From NCBI GenBank assembly GCA_002281485.1, contig NCGF01000001.1, positions 1 through 64,000 of the forward strand: a stretch of 64,000 bases of DNA, given 5' to 3'. Positions 8,426-17,038 of the stretch are shown one piece after another. The first letter of the stretch is position 1; each line of letters begins with the position of its first letter. A model generated the notes under the pieces. The model saw only the letters and a program-made list of their open reading frames with translations, had not been told where the DNA came from and searched no databases. The translations under genes were made by a program, and so were the position numbers. Origin of the DNA: Sphingomonas sp. 28-66-16 (GTDB lineage Bacteria > Pseudomonadota > Alphaproteobacteria > Sphingomonadales > Sphingomonadaceae).

Positions 8426-9382
8426 ATGTTTCAGCGCCCCATCGTCGCGGCCGAGGCGCCGCCCGTCACTCCCGCCGCCTTCCGGCAACTTATGGCGATC
8501 GAGACCGGCGATCGCTATCGCGCCTTTCGCAAGACCCTGGTGCCCGATTATCGCCGCGTCCATGTCGATATCGCGCTCGGTTATGCCGCCCTGGCAGGCT
8601 GCCTCGTGCTGATCGGGCAGGCGCCGGGCATCCCTGGCGGACTCGTCGCCGCGACGCTTGGCGCGGCCGCGATCGGCTTCCTCGTCGCCTATCTCCAGCT
8701 GTTCATCCACGAAGCCGCGCATTTCAACCTCGCGCCCGACAAGCGCGTCAACGACCGGATCGCCGACTGGCTGATCTGCTGGCAGGTCGGCACCAATATC
8801 GCCGCCTACCGCGCGACGCATGCCGAGCATCATCGCCATCTCGGCCATGGCGGCGACACCGAAATCTCCTATCTCCATGCGCTCTCGCTGCGCTTCGTGA
8901 TCGAGATGCTGACCGGCATCCACGCGATCCGCGTTTTCACCGCGCGTACCGACGAATCCGGCGCGCCAAAAGCGAAGGCGCCGCTGCTGCGCGGGATCGC
9001 GATACACGCGATCCTCCTGGCCAGCCTCGTCGCGCTCGGCGCGTGGCCGGCGGCGCTCGCGTGGATCGGCGGGATGGCGATCGCCTTTCCTTTCTTCGCG
9101 ACGCTGCGCCAATTGCTCGAACATCGCCCGGCGGACGGATTGATCGACACGGGCGATGCGGTGACCCGGCTGTTCGGCGACGGCGCGTTTGCGCGCGTGT
9201 TCGGCGGCGCGGGCTTCAACCGCCATTTGCTCCACCATCTCGAGCCGCAGCTATCCTACACCCGGCTCATCGAGCTCGACCGTTTCCTCGCCGGCACCTC
9301 GATGGCGCCGGTGCTCGACGCGCACCGCACGACCTATTTCGCCACCTGCCGCGCGCTGCTCGCCGAACCGCACCGTGGCTGA
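8426..9382 (+). CDS. fatty acid desaturase family protein
   Basis: Membrane di-iron enzyme of the fatty-acid desaturase/hydroxylase superfamily (318 residues). The His boxes are HEAAH (about residue 97), HAEHHRHLG (about 132) and HHLEP (about 272), with hydrophobic spans at roughly residues 50-95 and 190-220. The substrate cannot be read from sequence; lipid and sterol or carotenoid substrates are all seen in the superfamily. The last 8 bases overlap the GTG start of the methyltransferase gene downstream, so the two are co-translated and may modify the same lipid or glycolipid. Confidence 0.85.
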   Translation: MFQRPIVAAEAPPVTPAAFRQLMAIETGDRYRAFRKTLVPDYRRVHVDIALGYAALAGCLVLIGQAPGIPGGLVAATLGAAAIGFLVAYLQLFIHEAAHFNLAPDKRVNDRIADWLICWQVGTNIAAYRATHAEHHRHLGHGGDTEISYLHALSLRFVIEMLTGIHAIRVFTARTDESGAPKAKAPLLRGIAIHAILLASLVALGAWPAALAWIGGMAIAFPFFATLRQLLEHRPADGLIDTGDAVTRLFGDGAFARVFGGAGFNRHLLHHLEPQLSYTRLIELDRFLAGTSMAPVLDAHRTTYFATCRALLAEPHRG

Positions 9383-10295
9383 GCCGGTCTGCCTCGCGTG
9401 CGGCGCGACGACGCTCGATCGCTGGGCGACCGCGCACGACGTCGAATATCTCTCGACCCCAGACAGCTTCGATTACTGGCGCTGCCGCGACTGCGACTCG
9501 CTGTCGATCGACCCCGTCCCGCGCGACCGGCTCGGCGAGATCTATCCCGACAGCTATTACAGCTTCTCCGCCGGCAAGGCCTCGATCCCCGAGCGGATCA
9601 AGCAGGCGCTCGACCGCCGGCTCTTCGCGCGGCTGTTCGGACGGATCGAGGGCGAAACGCTGTCGGCGCTCGATGTCGGCGGCGGCGCGGGCTGGCTGCT
9701 CAGCCAGGCGCGCCGCGCCGAACCCCGGCTGACGCAGACCCAGGTCGTCGACATCGACGGCTCGGCGCGCGACGCCGCCGAGGCGCAGGGCCACGCCTTT
9801 TTCCTCGGCCGGATCGAGGATTATGAAACCGACCAGCGCTTCGACGTGATCCTGTTGCTCAACCTGATCGAGCATGTCGACGATCCCGTCGCGGTGCTCG
9901 CCAAGGTGCGCGGGCTGCTCAAGCCCGGCGGCGCCGTGCTGGTGAAGACCCCCAATCACGACAGCCTCGATGCCCGGCTGTTCCGCCACCACAGCTGGGG
10001 CGGGCTGCACGCGCCGCGCCACTGGGTGATCTTCACGCCCGAAAGCTTTCGCCGCGCCGCCGCCAAGGCGGGGCTTGCGGTCGACCGGCTCGATCTGACG
10101 CAGGGCGCGCCGTTCTGGGCGGTCTCGACGCTCGAATGGCTGTCGCGCCACCGCCTCGTCGCGATCACCCGCGCGCGGCCGATGTGCGATCACCCGCTGT
10201 TCACCCCGCTGCTCGCGCTGTTCGGCGGGATCGACCTGCTGCGGCGGCCGTTCGGCCGGACCTCGCAGATGCTGGTGGCATTGCGCGCGGCTTGA
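9375..10295 (+). CDS. class I SAM-dependent methyltransferase with N-terminal zinc-finger-like motif
   Basis: Predicted methyltransferase (306 residues). An N-terminal Cys cluster (CLACG, later CRDCDS) looks like a zinc knuckle. A Rossmann SAM-binding domain follows, with motif I LDVGGGAG and motif II/III regions VVDIDGS and FDVILLLNLIEHVDD, then a block HAPRHWVIFTPESF. This layout is typical of the Methyltransf_23 family found near cell-surface polysaccharide or lipid genes. The start is GTG at 9375, overlapping the desaturase stop by 8 bases. Acceptor substrate unknown. Confidence 0.85.
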   Translation: MAEPVCLACGATTLDRWATAHDVEYLSTPDSFDYWRCRDCDSLSIDPVPRDRLGEIYPDSYYSFSAGKASIPERIKQALDRRLFARLFGRIEGETLSALDVGGGAGWLLSQARRAEPRLTQTQVVDIDGSARDAAEAQGHAFFLGRIEDYETDQRFDVILLLNLIEHVDDPVAVLAKVRGLLKPGGAVLVKTPNHDSLDARLFRHHSWGGLHAPRHWVIFTPESFRRAAAKAGLAVDRLDLTQGAPFWAVSTLEWLSRHRLVAITRARPMCDHPLFTPLLALFGGIDLLRRPFGRTSQMLVALRAA

Positions 10296-10323
10296 AGGAA
10301 CCCTGGGCCCGGCGATAGGTTGG

Positions 10324-10347
10324 GACAATTCAATCCAAGGAATTGTC
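10324..10347 (+). promoter_or_regulatory. hairpin covering the ribosome binding site of the sugar dehydrogenase gene
   Basis: GACAATTC (10324-10331) and GAATTGTC (10340-10347) are perfect inverted repeats separated by 8 bases and end immediately before the ATG at 10348. The only Shine-Dalgarno candidate, AAGGA (10337-10341), straddles the loop and the right arm, so folding would partly hide it. Possible translational control; inference. Confidence 0.5.
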
Positions 10348-11523
10348 ATGCGCCCTGCCCTCCCGCTCATCGCCCTGATCGTCGCCGGCTGTTCGGGGCC
10401 TTCGGGCGCCGCGCCCGCCACCAACGCCACAGCGCCCAGGAGCACCGATGCGGGCGTCCCCTTCACCAAAACGGTGATCGCCGATTTCGATTCGCCCTGG
10501 GCGATGACCTTCCTTCCCGACGGGCGGATGCTGGTGACCGAAAAGAACGGGCGGCTGATGCTCCTGTCGAAGGACGCCAGCGAGAAATCGGTGGTGAGCG
10601 GCACGCTCCCGGTCGACAGCGCCTGGCAGGGCGGGCTGATGGATGTCGTGCTCGCGCCCGGCTTTGCCACCAATCACCAGGTCTATTTCAGCTTTTCGGA
10701 AAGCGGCGCGGGCGGCAAGGGTGTCGTGCTCGCGCGCGGCGCGCTCGACATCAGGCAGGTCCAGTGCATCCGCGCGCCCTGCCCGCCGATCGCCCGGCTC
10801 GACAATGTCGAGGTCCTGTTCCGCGCGCACCCCTATGTCCCCGGCAACGGCCATTATTCGGGGCGGATCGCGTTTTCGCCCGACGGCCGGTATCTGTTCT
10901 TCACCAATGGCGAGCGCCAGAAATTCGATCCTGCGCAGGACCCCAAGGTGTCGCTTGGTAAAGTTTTGCGACTCTCCCTCGACGGCAAGCCGGCGGACGG
11001 CAACCCGCTCGCCGCGCAGGGTTTCGATCCGGCGATCTGGAGCTATGGCCACCGCAACCTGCTCGGCATCGCCTTCGATGCGCAGGGGCGGCTTTGGGAA
11101 CAGGAGATGGGGCCAAAGGGCGGCGACGAGGTCAATCTGATCGAGCCGGGCAAGAATTATGGCTGGCCGCGCGTCTCGAACGGCAGCCATTATGACGGCC
11201 GCGACATCCCCGATCACGCCCCCGGCGACGGTTATGAACCGCCGAAGGTCTGGTGGAACCCGGTGATCTCGCCGGGCGGGCTGATGATCTATTCGGGCAG
11301 CCTGTTTCCGCAGTGGCGCGGCGATGCCTTCATCGGCGGCCTTTCATCGCAGTCGCTCGTTCGCGTCGACCTCGATGGCGCCACCGCGCGGAAAGGCGAC
11401 CAATGGGCCATGGGCGCGCGCATCCGCGAGGTCGAACAGGGCCCCGACGGCGCGATCTATGTGCTCGAGGACGGCGACGACGGATCGCAGGGGCGACTGA
11501 TCAGATTGACGCCGAAGCGGTGA
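10348..11523 (+). CDS. PQQ-dependent sugar dehydrogenase, lipoprotein
   Basis: Resembles the soluble aldose sugar dehydrogenase (YliI/GdhB) beta-propeller family, which oxidises aldoses using pyrroloquinoline quinone in the periplasm. The 391-residue protein has a lipoprotein signal (LIVAGC, Cys at about 15), then propeller blades with PWAMTFLPDGRMLVTEKNGRL, GHYSGRIAFSPDG, GHRNLLGIAFDAQGRLWEQEMGPKGGDEVNL and a C-terminal YVLEDGDDGSQGRLIRL. The order and the GHRN and MGPKGGDE motifs are typical of the family. It follows the methyltransferase after 52 bases that contain a hairpin over the ribosome binding site. Confidence 0.9.
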   Translation: MRPALPLIALIVAGCSGPSGAAPATNATAPRSTDAGVPFTKTVIADFDSPWAMTFLPDGRMLVTEKNGRLMLLSKDASEKSVVSGTLPVDSAWQGGLMDVVLAPGFATNHQVYFSFSESGAGGKGVVLARGALDIRQVQCIRAPCPPIARLDNVEVLFRAHPYVPGNGHYSGRIAFSPDGRYLFFTNGERQKFDPAQDPKVSLGKVLRLSLDGKPADGNPLAAQGFDPAIWSYGHRNLLGIAFDAQGRLWEQEMGPKGGDEVNLIEPGKNYGWPRVSNGSHYDGRDIPDHAPGDGYEPPKVWWNPVISPGGLMIYSGSLFPQWRGDAFIGGLSSQSLVRVDLDGATARKGDQWAMGARIREVEQGPDGAIYVLEDGDDGSQGRLIRLTPKR

Positions 11524-11552
11524 CGGGGGACTTGGGGAGGCCGGACACCCTC

Positions 11553-11573
11553 CCTTCTCCCGTCGGGAGAAGG
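11553..11573. repeat. short hairpin element (family D half-site)
   Basis: CCTTCTCCC-GTC-GGGAGAAGG is a perfect 9-bp stem with a 3-base loop in the gap between the converging sugar dehydrogenase and lipoprotein genes. It is related to the CTCCCC/GGGGAG elements at 17011 and 35352. No T-run follows, so a terminator role is only possible. Confidence 0.55.
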
Positions 11574-11628
11574 AACGTCTGCAAATGAGTGGAGTGCGGA
11601 CCGGCCGCTTTCGGAGGAAACGGGCAGG

Positions 11629-12072
11629 TTAGCTGCCGCTGGGAAGCGGCCGACTAGCCGCCATTCCGCCGCATGGAGCAGCATTGTTGACGTGCCCTGG
11701 CTGCGTGACGATTCGGATTTGGCGGCCATCGACGGTGACGGAGTTCGGCACCTTGATCTGCTCGGCGCTGGCGAACCTGAGAGCCAGTGTTGAACGGTTA
11801 AGCCAGTGAAGATCCACGCCGTAAGCACATTCGCTTCGCACGGCCCCGTAAAGCTCTCCTGCATTGACCGGCGCCGAACCGTCATGAGGCGCCGAGTGAA
11901 GTTCGACTATATAGCCGAACGAGGTGGTGGCCCCGCCATTCGTCTCCGACAGGATCGCATGTGTGCGACCATCAGGCGCGTTGGCCCAAGCCACCTCATC
12001 GCGAGATGGGCCGCCAACGAGGCTCCCGCATCCAGCGAGAATAAGGGTGCTTAGGGCGGCGAGACTGCGCAT
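11629..12072 (-). CDS. hypothetical lipoprotein (147 aa)
   Basis: Function not recognised. Starts MRSLAALSTLILAGCGS, a lipoprotein signal with Cys at 14. The mature part contains a block APDGRTHAILSETNGGATT and then FGYIVELH, similar to small hypothetical lipoproteins of sphingomonads, and three further Cys that could form a disulfide. The ATG at 12072 places the signal peptide correctly; an in-frame start at 12096 would add eight residues without benefit. It converges with the sugar dehydrogenase gene. No neighbour suggests a pathway. Confidence 0.7.
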   Translation of the reverse strand: MRSLAALSTLILAGCGSLVGGPSRDEVAWANAPDGRTHAILSETNGGATTSFGYIVELHSAPHDGSAPVNAGELYGAVRSECAYGVDLHWLNRSTLALRFASAEQIKVPNSVTVDGRQIRIVTQPGHVNNAAPCGGMAASRPLPSGS

Positions 12073-12150
12073 TTCCCAATCGTGTCGTGCTTGCACAATG
12101 TCCGCAATCGGAAACCGCGAGGCCGCTCACCTACGACCGGGATTGGGGCG

Positions 12151-12342
12151 TTAGCGGTCATCACCAACCGAACCCCGCCCAGACGCCCACTTACCCTTGG
12201 TCCTGCTGGTCAGATGAAACCGCCCGCAACGGTCGCAGCGATAGGGAAGGAGCGGCAGGTCGAATGCCCGCGCTGCCGCAACCGCCGCCGCCGCGCTGGG
12301 ATAGCGCTTTTTTCGGGCGCAGGTGCTGAGCTTGGTGCGCAG
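12151..12342 (-). CDS. small Cys-pair protein (63 aa) with apparent CTG start
   Basis: Function not recognised. Read from 12342 the product begins RTKLSTCARKKRYPS after the start, continues with an Ala-rich helix, then CDRCGRFHLTSRTKGKW and a stop at 12151. The CxxC plus His and the basic tail suggest a zinc-ribbon-like nucleic-acid-binding protein, and the block resembles small sphingomonad proteins with CDQC-x-x-[WF]HLTSR. A perfect GGAGGA (12354-12349) lies 6 bases before CTG at 12342-12340. An in-frame TAG lies upstream, and no ATG, GTG or TTG exists before the conserved part. It occupies the 442-base gap between a lipoprotein gene and a TPR gene. Confidence 0.6.
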   Translation of the reverse strand: MRTKLSTCARKKRYPSAAAAVAAARAFDLPLLPYRCDRCGRFHLTSRTKGKWASGRGSVGDDR

Positions 12343-12514
12343 GGCCGGTCCTCCAAGGGGGCTAGTATCTTCCTACATCGCGCAAAATTGATAGCGTCCG
12401 ATCGGCTCCTTGATCCTGTCGATCCTCTCCCCGAACCGCCCGCTTCTTGAGTGGTTGCGGAAAACAGAGCGCAACCCGCAACTTCCGCAACTTTACCCCG
12501 GCTTGTGGCGGCCG

Positions 12515-12957
<443 letters not shown>

Positions 12958-12961
<4 letters not shown>

Positions 12962-13350
12962 CCGCGCACGATCAGATAGTTCATCCGCGCGCTGGCGATC
13001 GGGCGGGTGCGATAGTCCTGCCAGGCATGCGCCTCGACATTGGCGACTCGGTTGCCCAGCCGGGTGACGATGCCCTCGGCGCGCGTCTCCTTTTCGCGCC
13101 CGCCGCGCATGTAATCGATCGTCACGTTGATCGGCTTGATCCGGGCGCCGCCCTCGCCATCCTCGGCGGCGAGCGCATGCTGGAGCGAGGCGATCGCCGC
13201 CATTTCGAGCAGGCCGCCGATCGCGCCGCCGTGGAGAAAACCCGGGCGGCCCATCACCCCGGCGGCAAACGGCATCATCAGCACCGGCGGGCCGGCCTCG
13301 ACCGGCTCCACCACCAGCCCGAGCAGATCGGCATAGGGCGGCAGCGTCAT
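12958..13350 (-). CDS. PaaI-family hotdog thioesterase
   Basis: Hydrolyses acyl-CoA thioesters, with 130 residues of one hotdog domain. The block GRPGFLHGGAIGGLLEMAA is the PaaI signature, with the HGG turn and an acidic residue on the central helix. A second strand segment is PINVTIDYMRGG. Cytosolic; substrate range unknown. It overlaps the second thioesterase gene upstream by 4 bases and the TPR gene downstream by 4 bases. The tandem with another hotdog gene opposite an acyl-CoA synthetase suggests a role in acyl-CoA turnover. Confidence 0.88.
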
Positions 13351-13799
13351 ACCGGCAGCCCCGTCCCGATGTCGGTCATCATGAAGGTGCCCGCGACATG
13401 CGCGAGCGGATCGGCGGGATCGCCGTCATGTGCGATGCCGCGCACGAACGAGATGTTGCGCGTGGTGCGATAGCATTCGCCGCGCCCGATCACGCTCTTC
13501 CCCGGGGTCGCCGGGCGGAGATAATCGATCCGCAGATCGAGCGTGGCGTGGGCGCGAAACTGGCCGAGCCGGGTCCACACCGCGAGGCTGGTCGCCTGGT
13601 CCATCATCGTCAGGATCGGCCCCGAGGCGAGCACGCCCGTTTCCGGATCGCCGATCAGCGCGGGATCATAGGGGAGTTCGAGCTCGACCCAGTCGGCGCC
13701 GTGGCCGCGATAGCGCACCCCGAGCCGGCCGCCATGCCCCCGCCCGCCAAAGGCGAAAAAGACTTGGGGATCGAAAGCGGGGGGCGGGTTGGTGGTCAT
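13347..13799 (-). CDS. hotdog-fold thioesterase (PaaI/HGG-like)
   Basis: A second hotdog protein of 150 residues. GPILTMMDQATSLAVWTRLG is the central helix carrying Asp in place of the usual HGG-helix acid, and LRIDYLRPATPGKSV is the following strand pair, as in 4-hydroxybenzoyl-CoA-thioesterase-like enzymes. The usual HGG turn is changed to LASG here, so activity may differ from its neighbour. The start ATG at 13799 removes a 13-residue non-homologous extension. It overlaps the downstream thioesterase by 4 bases and diverges from the acyl-CoA synthetase gene at 13928. Confidence 0.82.
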   Translation of the reverse strand: MTTNPPPAFDPQVFFAFGGRGHGGRLGVRYRGHGADWVELELPYDPALIGDPETGVLASGPILTMMDQATSLAVWTRLGQFRAHATLDLRIDYLRPATPGKSVIGRGECYRTTRNISFVRGIAHDGDPADPLAHVAGTFMMTDIGTGLPV

Positions 13800-13927
13800 G
13801 ATGCTCGCGCGTCTACACAGGCGGGGGTCGCTGTGCAAAGCGCGGCATTGCGCCTGATCGATGTTGGTCGTTGCCGCCGGGCCGCGCGAGCGATAGCGTG
13901 GCCGCCAACAACAAAGAGGAGAGGCGG

Positions 13928-15469
13928 ATGCATCCCAGCGTCCATGCGGGGCTGACGCCGGACAAACCGGCGCTGATCGTCGCCGAAACCGGCGAGACGA
14001 TCAGCTTCGGCGCGCTCGATGCACGCTCGAACCGGGCCGCGCAGCTGTTTCGTGCGCAAGGGCTGGCGATCGGCGACACGATCGCGGTGCTGCTCGACAA
14101 TATTCCCGAATATTACGAGATCGTCTGGGGCGCGCAGCGCGCGGGGCTGTTTTACGTCTGCATCCCGAGCAAGCTCACCGCTCCCGAGATCGCCTATATC
14201 GTCGGCGATTCGGGCGCCAAGCTGATCGTCGCCTCGGCGGCGCTCGGCCCGGTCGTGGCGGCGCTCGCCGAGCCGCTCGCCGGTTGCGCCCGCTTCGTGC
14301 TCGGCGGTGCGGTGACCGGCTGGCAGGATTGGGACGCGGCGGTCGCGGCGATGCCCGGCGCGCCGATCAGCGACGAACGCGCCGGCGCCGACATGCTCTA
14401 TTCGTCGGGCACCACCGGGCGGCCAAAGGGGGTGCGCGTCGCCTTGCCCGAAAATCCGGCGATCGACGGGCCCGCCGTGCTGACGATGCTCGCCCAGCAT
14501 CTCTACGGGCTGGGGCCCCAGACGATCTATCTTTCCCCAGCCCCGCTCTATCATGCCGCGCCCCTGCGCTGGTCGATGAGCGTGATGCGGCTCGGCGGGA
14601 CCGTGGTGATGATGCAGCATTTCGATCCCGAAGCCGCGCTCGCCGCGATCGAGCGCTACCGGATCAATGCCAGCCAATGGGTGCCTACCCATTTCGTAAG
14701 GCTGCTGAAGCTCGATGCGGCAACGCGGGCGCGCTACGACGTGTCGAGCCTCAAGGTCGCGATCCATGCCGCAGCGCCCTGCCCGATCCCCGTGAAAGAG
14801 GCGATGATCGACTGGTGGGGGCCGGTGCTTTACGAATATTATGCCGGCTCGGAGGGCAATGGCCTGACGACGATCGATTCGGCGCAGTGGCTCAGCCACA
14901 AGGGCTCGGTCGGCAAGGCCGCCTACGGCGCGCTCCATATCTGCGACGAGGCCGGCCACGAATTGCCGGCGGGCGAGGAGGGACTCGTGTATTTCTCGGG
15001 CGGCGGCCAGTTCGAATATCACAACGACCCCGAAAAGACCGCCGAGGCGAAGAACGCGCAGGGCTGGACGACGCTCGGCGATATCGGGCGGGTCGACGAA
15101 GAGGGCTATCTCTACCTCACCGATCGCAAGAGCTTCATGATCATCTCGGGCGGGGTAAACATCTATCCGCAGGAAATCGAAAATCGGCTGATCACGCATC
15201 CGCGCGTCGCCGATGTCGCCGTGATCGGCGGCCCCTGCCCCGAAATGGGCGAACGCGTGATCGCGGTGGTCCAGCCCGTCGACATGACCGAAGCGGGCGA
15301 CTCGCTTGCCGCCGAGCTCACCGCCTGGTGTCGCGCCGAACTGTCGGGGGTGAAGACCCCGCGCCAGATCGATTTCGCCGCCGAACTGCCGCGCGCGCCG
15401 ACGGGAAAGCTCTACAAGCGGCTGTTGCGCGATCGCTACTGGGGCAATAGCGAGAGCCGGATTGTGTAG
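13928..15469 (+). CDS. long-chain acyl-CoA synthetase (AMP-forming)
   Basis: Activates a carboxylic acid with ATP and CoA through an acyl-adenylate. The 513-residue ANL-superfamily protein has the P-loop-like YSSGTTGRPKGV, the A5 region YEYYAGSEGNG, A7 TLGDIGRVDEEGYLYLTDR, A8 hinge SFMIISGGVNIYPQEIE and the C-terminal catalytic Lys in PTGKLYKR. The ATG at 13928 follows AGAGGAGAGGCGG, an excellent ribosome binding site. It leads a fatty acid block with the enoyl-CoA hydratase 126 bases downstream. The chain length of the substrate is not visible. Confidence 0.92.
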   Translation: MHPSVHAGLTPDKPALIVAETGETISFGALDARSNRAAQLFRAQGLAIGDTIAVLLDNIPEYYEIVWGAQRAGLFYVCIPSKLTAPEIAYIVGDSGAKLIVASAALGPVVAALAEPLAGCARFVLGGAVTGWQDWDAAVAAMPGAPISDERAGADMLYSSGTTGRPKGVRVALPENPAIDGPAVLTMLAQHLYGLGPQTIYLSPAPLYHAAPLRWSMSVMRLGGTVVMMQHFDPEAALAAIERYRINASQWVPTHFVRLLKLDAATRARYDVSSLKVAIHAAAPCPIPVKEAMIDWWGPVLYEYYAGSEGNGLTTIDSAQWLSHKGSVGKAAYGALHICDEAGHELPAGEEGLVYFSGGGQFEYHNDPEKTAEAKNAQGWTTLGDIGRVDEEGYLYLTDRKSFMIISGGVNIYPQEIENRLITHPRVADVAVIGGPCPEMGERVIAVVQPVDMTEAGDSLAAELTAWCRAELSGVKTPRQIDFAAELPRAPTGKLYKRLLRDRYWGNSESRIV

Positions 15470-15488
15470 CCATTTTTGAACACCAAAT

Positions 15489-15576
15489 CCGTTCGGGTTG
15501 AGCCCGTTAAAGCCCCGGCTTGTCTCTTCAACCGTCGAGAGGAAGGGCAGCCCTTCGACAGGCTCGGGGCAAACGG
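15489..15576. repeat. family C palindromic repeat (copy C1)
   Basis: Begins CCGTTCGGGTTGAGCCCG and ends CGACAGGCTCGGGGCAAACG; the GAGCC/GGCTC cores are inverted, and CTTCAACCGTCGAGAGGAAG lies between. The same termini occur in the copies at 19920 and, degenerate, at 50991. It sits between the acyl-CoA synthetase and enoyl-CoA hydratase genes, ending 20 bases before the hydratase ATG, so it is probably transcribed with them. Confidence 0.75.
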
Positions 15577-15595
15577 AAAAGAGAAGAGGTCAGCC

Positions 15596-16378
15596 ATGCA
15601 AGACCGCGTTCGCATTACCGTCACCGATCATGTCGCCGACGTGAAGCTGATCCGCAGCGACAAGATGAACGCGCTCGATCCGGCGATGTTTGCCGGCATT
15701 GCCGACGCGATCGCGCAACTCGCCGATATGGCCGAGGTGCGCTGCGTCGTGATGTCGGGTGAGGGCCGCGCGTTTTGCGCGGGGCTCGACATGGCGAGCA
15801 TGGCGTCGGGCGGATCGGGCGCGTCGCTCGCCGATCGCACGCATGGCGACGCGAACCTGCCGCAGCATGTCGCCTGGGGCTGGCGCACGCTGCCCATGCC
15901 GGTGATCGCGGCGGTCCACGGCGTGGCGTTCGGAGGCGGCTTCCAGATCATGTCGGGCGCCGATATCCGCATCGCCTCCCCCCACACCCGCTTTGCGATC
16001 CGCGAAGTCCATTGGGGGCTGGTGCCCGACATGGCCGGCATCGCGCTTTGGCGCGGCATTGCCCGCGACGACGTGCTGCGCGAGCTGACCTATACGGCGC
16101 GCGAATTCGAAGGGCCCGAGGCGCTGGCGCTCGGCTTCGTGACCAGGCTCGCCGACGATCCCTGGGCCGAGGCACATGCGCTCGCCAAGCAGATCGCCGC
16201 GCGCAACCCGGAGGCGGTGCGCGGCTCGAAAAAGCTGTTCAACCTCCAGCCCGATCTCGACAGTGCGGCGATCCTGCAGGCCGAAAGCGACGTGCAATTG
16301 GGCGTGATCCGCCGGCCCAACCAGATCGAGGCGGTGATGGCCAATATGCAGAAGCGCGCGGCGGCGTTTGTCGACTGA
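15596..16378 (+). CDS. enoyl-CoA hydratase/isomerase family protein
   Basis: Crotonase-superfamily protein (260 residues), probably acting in beta-oxidation or acyl-CoA metabolism. The oxyanion-hole blocks AFCAGLDMAS and AAVHGVAFGGGFQIMSGADI are present. In the active-site helix the first catalytic Glu position reads EVHWGLVPDM; the C-terminal part has RRPNQIEAV. The ATG at 15596 follows GAGAAGAGG. The frame is open upstream into repeat C1 but without homology. The stop codon lies in the first of three tandem 14-bp repeats. It pairs with the acyl-CoA synthetase gene upstream. Confidence 0.9.
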   Translation: MQDRVRITVTDHVADVKLIRSDKMNALDPAMFAGIADAIAQLADMAEVRCVVMSGEGRAFCAGLDMASMASGGSGASLADRTHGDANLPQHVAWGWRTLPMPVIAAVHGVAFGGGFQIMSGADIRIASPHTRFAIREVHWGLVPDMAGIALWRGIARDDVLRELTYTAREFEGPEALALGFVTRLADDPWAEAHALAKQIAARNPEAVRGSKKLFNLQPDLDSAAILQAESDVQLGVIRRPNQIEAVMANMQKRAAAFVD

Positions 16379-16423
16379 AGTTTGTCGACTGGGGCTTGTC
16401 GACTGGGGCAGGCCGCCCCAGTC
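16368..16423. repeat. three tandem 14-bp repeats plus a terminator-like hairpin
   Basis: TTGTCGACTGAAGT (16368), TTGTCGACTGGGGC (16382) and the same again (16396) form a head-to-tail array. The first unit contains the stop codon of the enoyl-CoA hydratase gene. The last unit also forms the left arm of a perfect 9-bp hairpin, GACTGGGGC (16401-16409) with GCCCCAGTC (16415-16423) and a 5-base loop. No T-run follows. It may act as a weak terminator between converging genes. Confidence 0.7.
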
Positions 16424-16472
16424 CATAGTCGGGTGACGCCGGAGGTGCGAAGCCGCAGCCCCCGACTCCGGA

Positions 16473-16982
16473 TCAGAGACCGGCGGCGAACAGGTCCATC
16501 TTGCCGATCTTGACGCCCTTCATCCGCAGGATGGCGTAGACCATCGACAGATGAAAATAGATATTGGTCGTCGCGAACACCGATAGCCACTGGCCGGCGG
16601 GAAGCGTCGGTTGCATCGTCTCGCCCAGCGGGACGGTGAGCGGTACAGCGTCACGGCCGGCGAACTGATCGGCGGTGATCGTGGCGAGGAACGCCTTGGC
16701 GTCGGCGATCGCGGCGCGATAGGCGGCGAGGTCCATATCGGCGGTCACTGCCTCGGGCACCGCGACATCGGCGACGCGGGCGGGCCAGGAACGGGTGAAA
16801 TTGATCACGACCATCAGCTGAAAGCTCAGCGGGTGCATATCCTCGGCGATCCGCCAGCCGAGCATTTCCCGTTCGGAAACGCCCTCTGCCGCAGCGAATT
16901 CGGCGCCCTTGGTGAGCAGGTGCGCCGCTGCATCGAGCTGGCGGCGATAGAGATCGACGAAGGAGAAGAGCGATACGGTCAT
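16473..16982 (-). CDS. DUF1993 family protein
   Basis: A 169-residue all-helical protein matching DUF1993 (DinB-like helical bundle): starts MTVSLFSFVDLYRRQLDAAA, with ADMHPLSFQL-type and TTNIYFHLSMVYAILR segments; the His residues at the helix ends may bind a metal. Biological role unknown. The start at 16982 is where homology begins. It follows the SDR gene (17039..17821) on the same strand after a 56-base gap with a CTCCCC/GGGGAG hairpin (17011..17026). Confidence 0.85.
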   Translation of the reverse strand: MTVSLFSFVDLYRRQLDAAAHLLTKGAEFAAAEGVSEREMLGWRIAEDMHPLSFQLMVVINFTRSWPARVADVAVPEAVTADMDLAAYRAAIADAKAFLATITADQFAGRDAVPLTVPLGETMQPTLPAGQWLSVFATTNIYFHLSMVYAILRMKGVKIGKMDLFAAGL

Positions 16983-17010
16983 GGGCGCAGCCTTGTGATG
17001 GGGAAGCTCT

Positions 17011-17026
17011 CTCCCCTCACGGGGAG
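17011..17026. repeat. short hairpin (family D half-site)
   Basis: CTCCCC-TCAC-GGGGAG is a 6-bp stem with a 4-base loop, flanked by an A/G-rich run (AAGGAAAAG). It lies between the SDR gene and the DUF1993 gene and resembles one half of the paired element inside bkdB (35352..35442). Confidence 0.5.
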
Positions 17027-17038
17027 AAGGAAAAGAAA

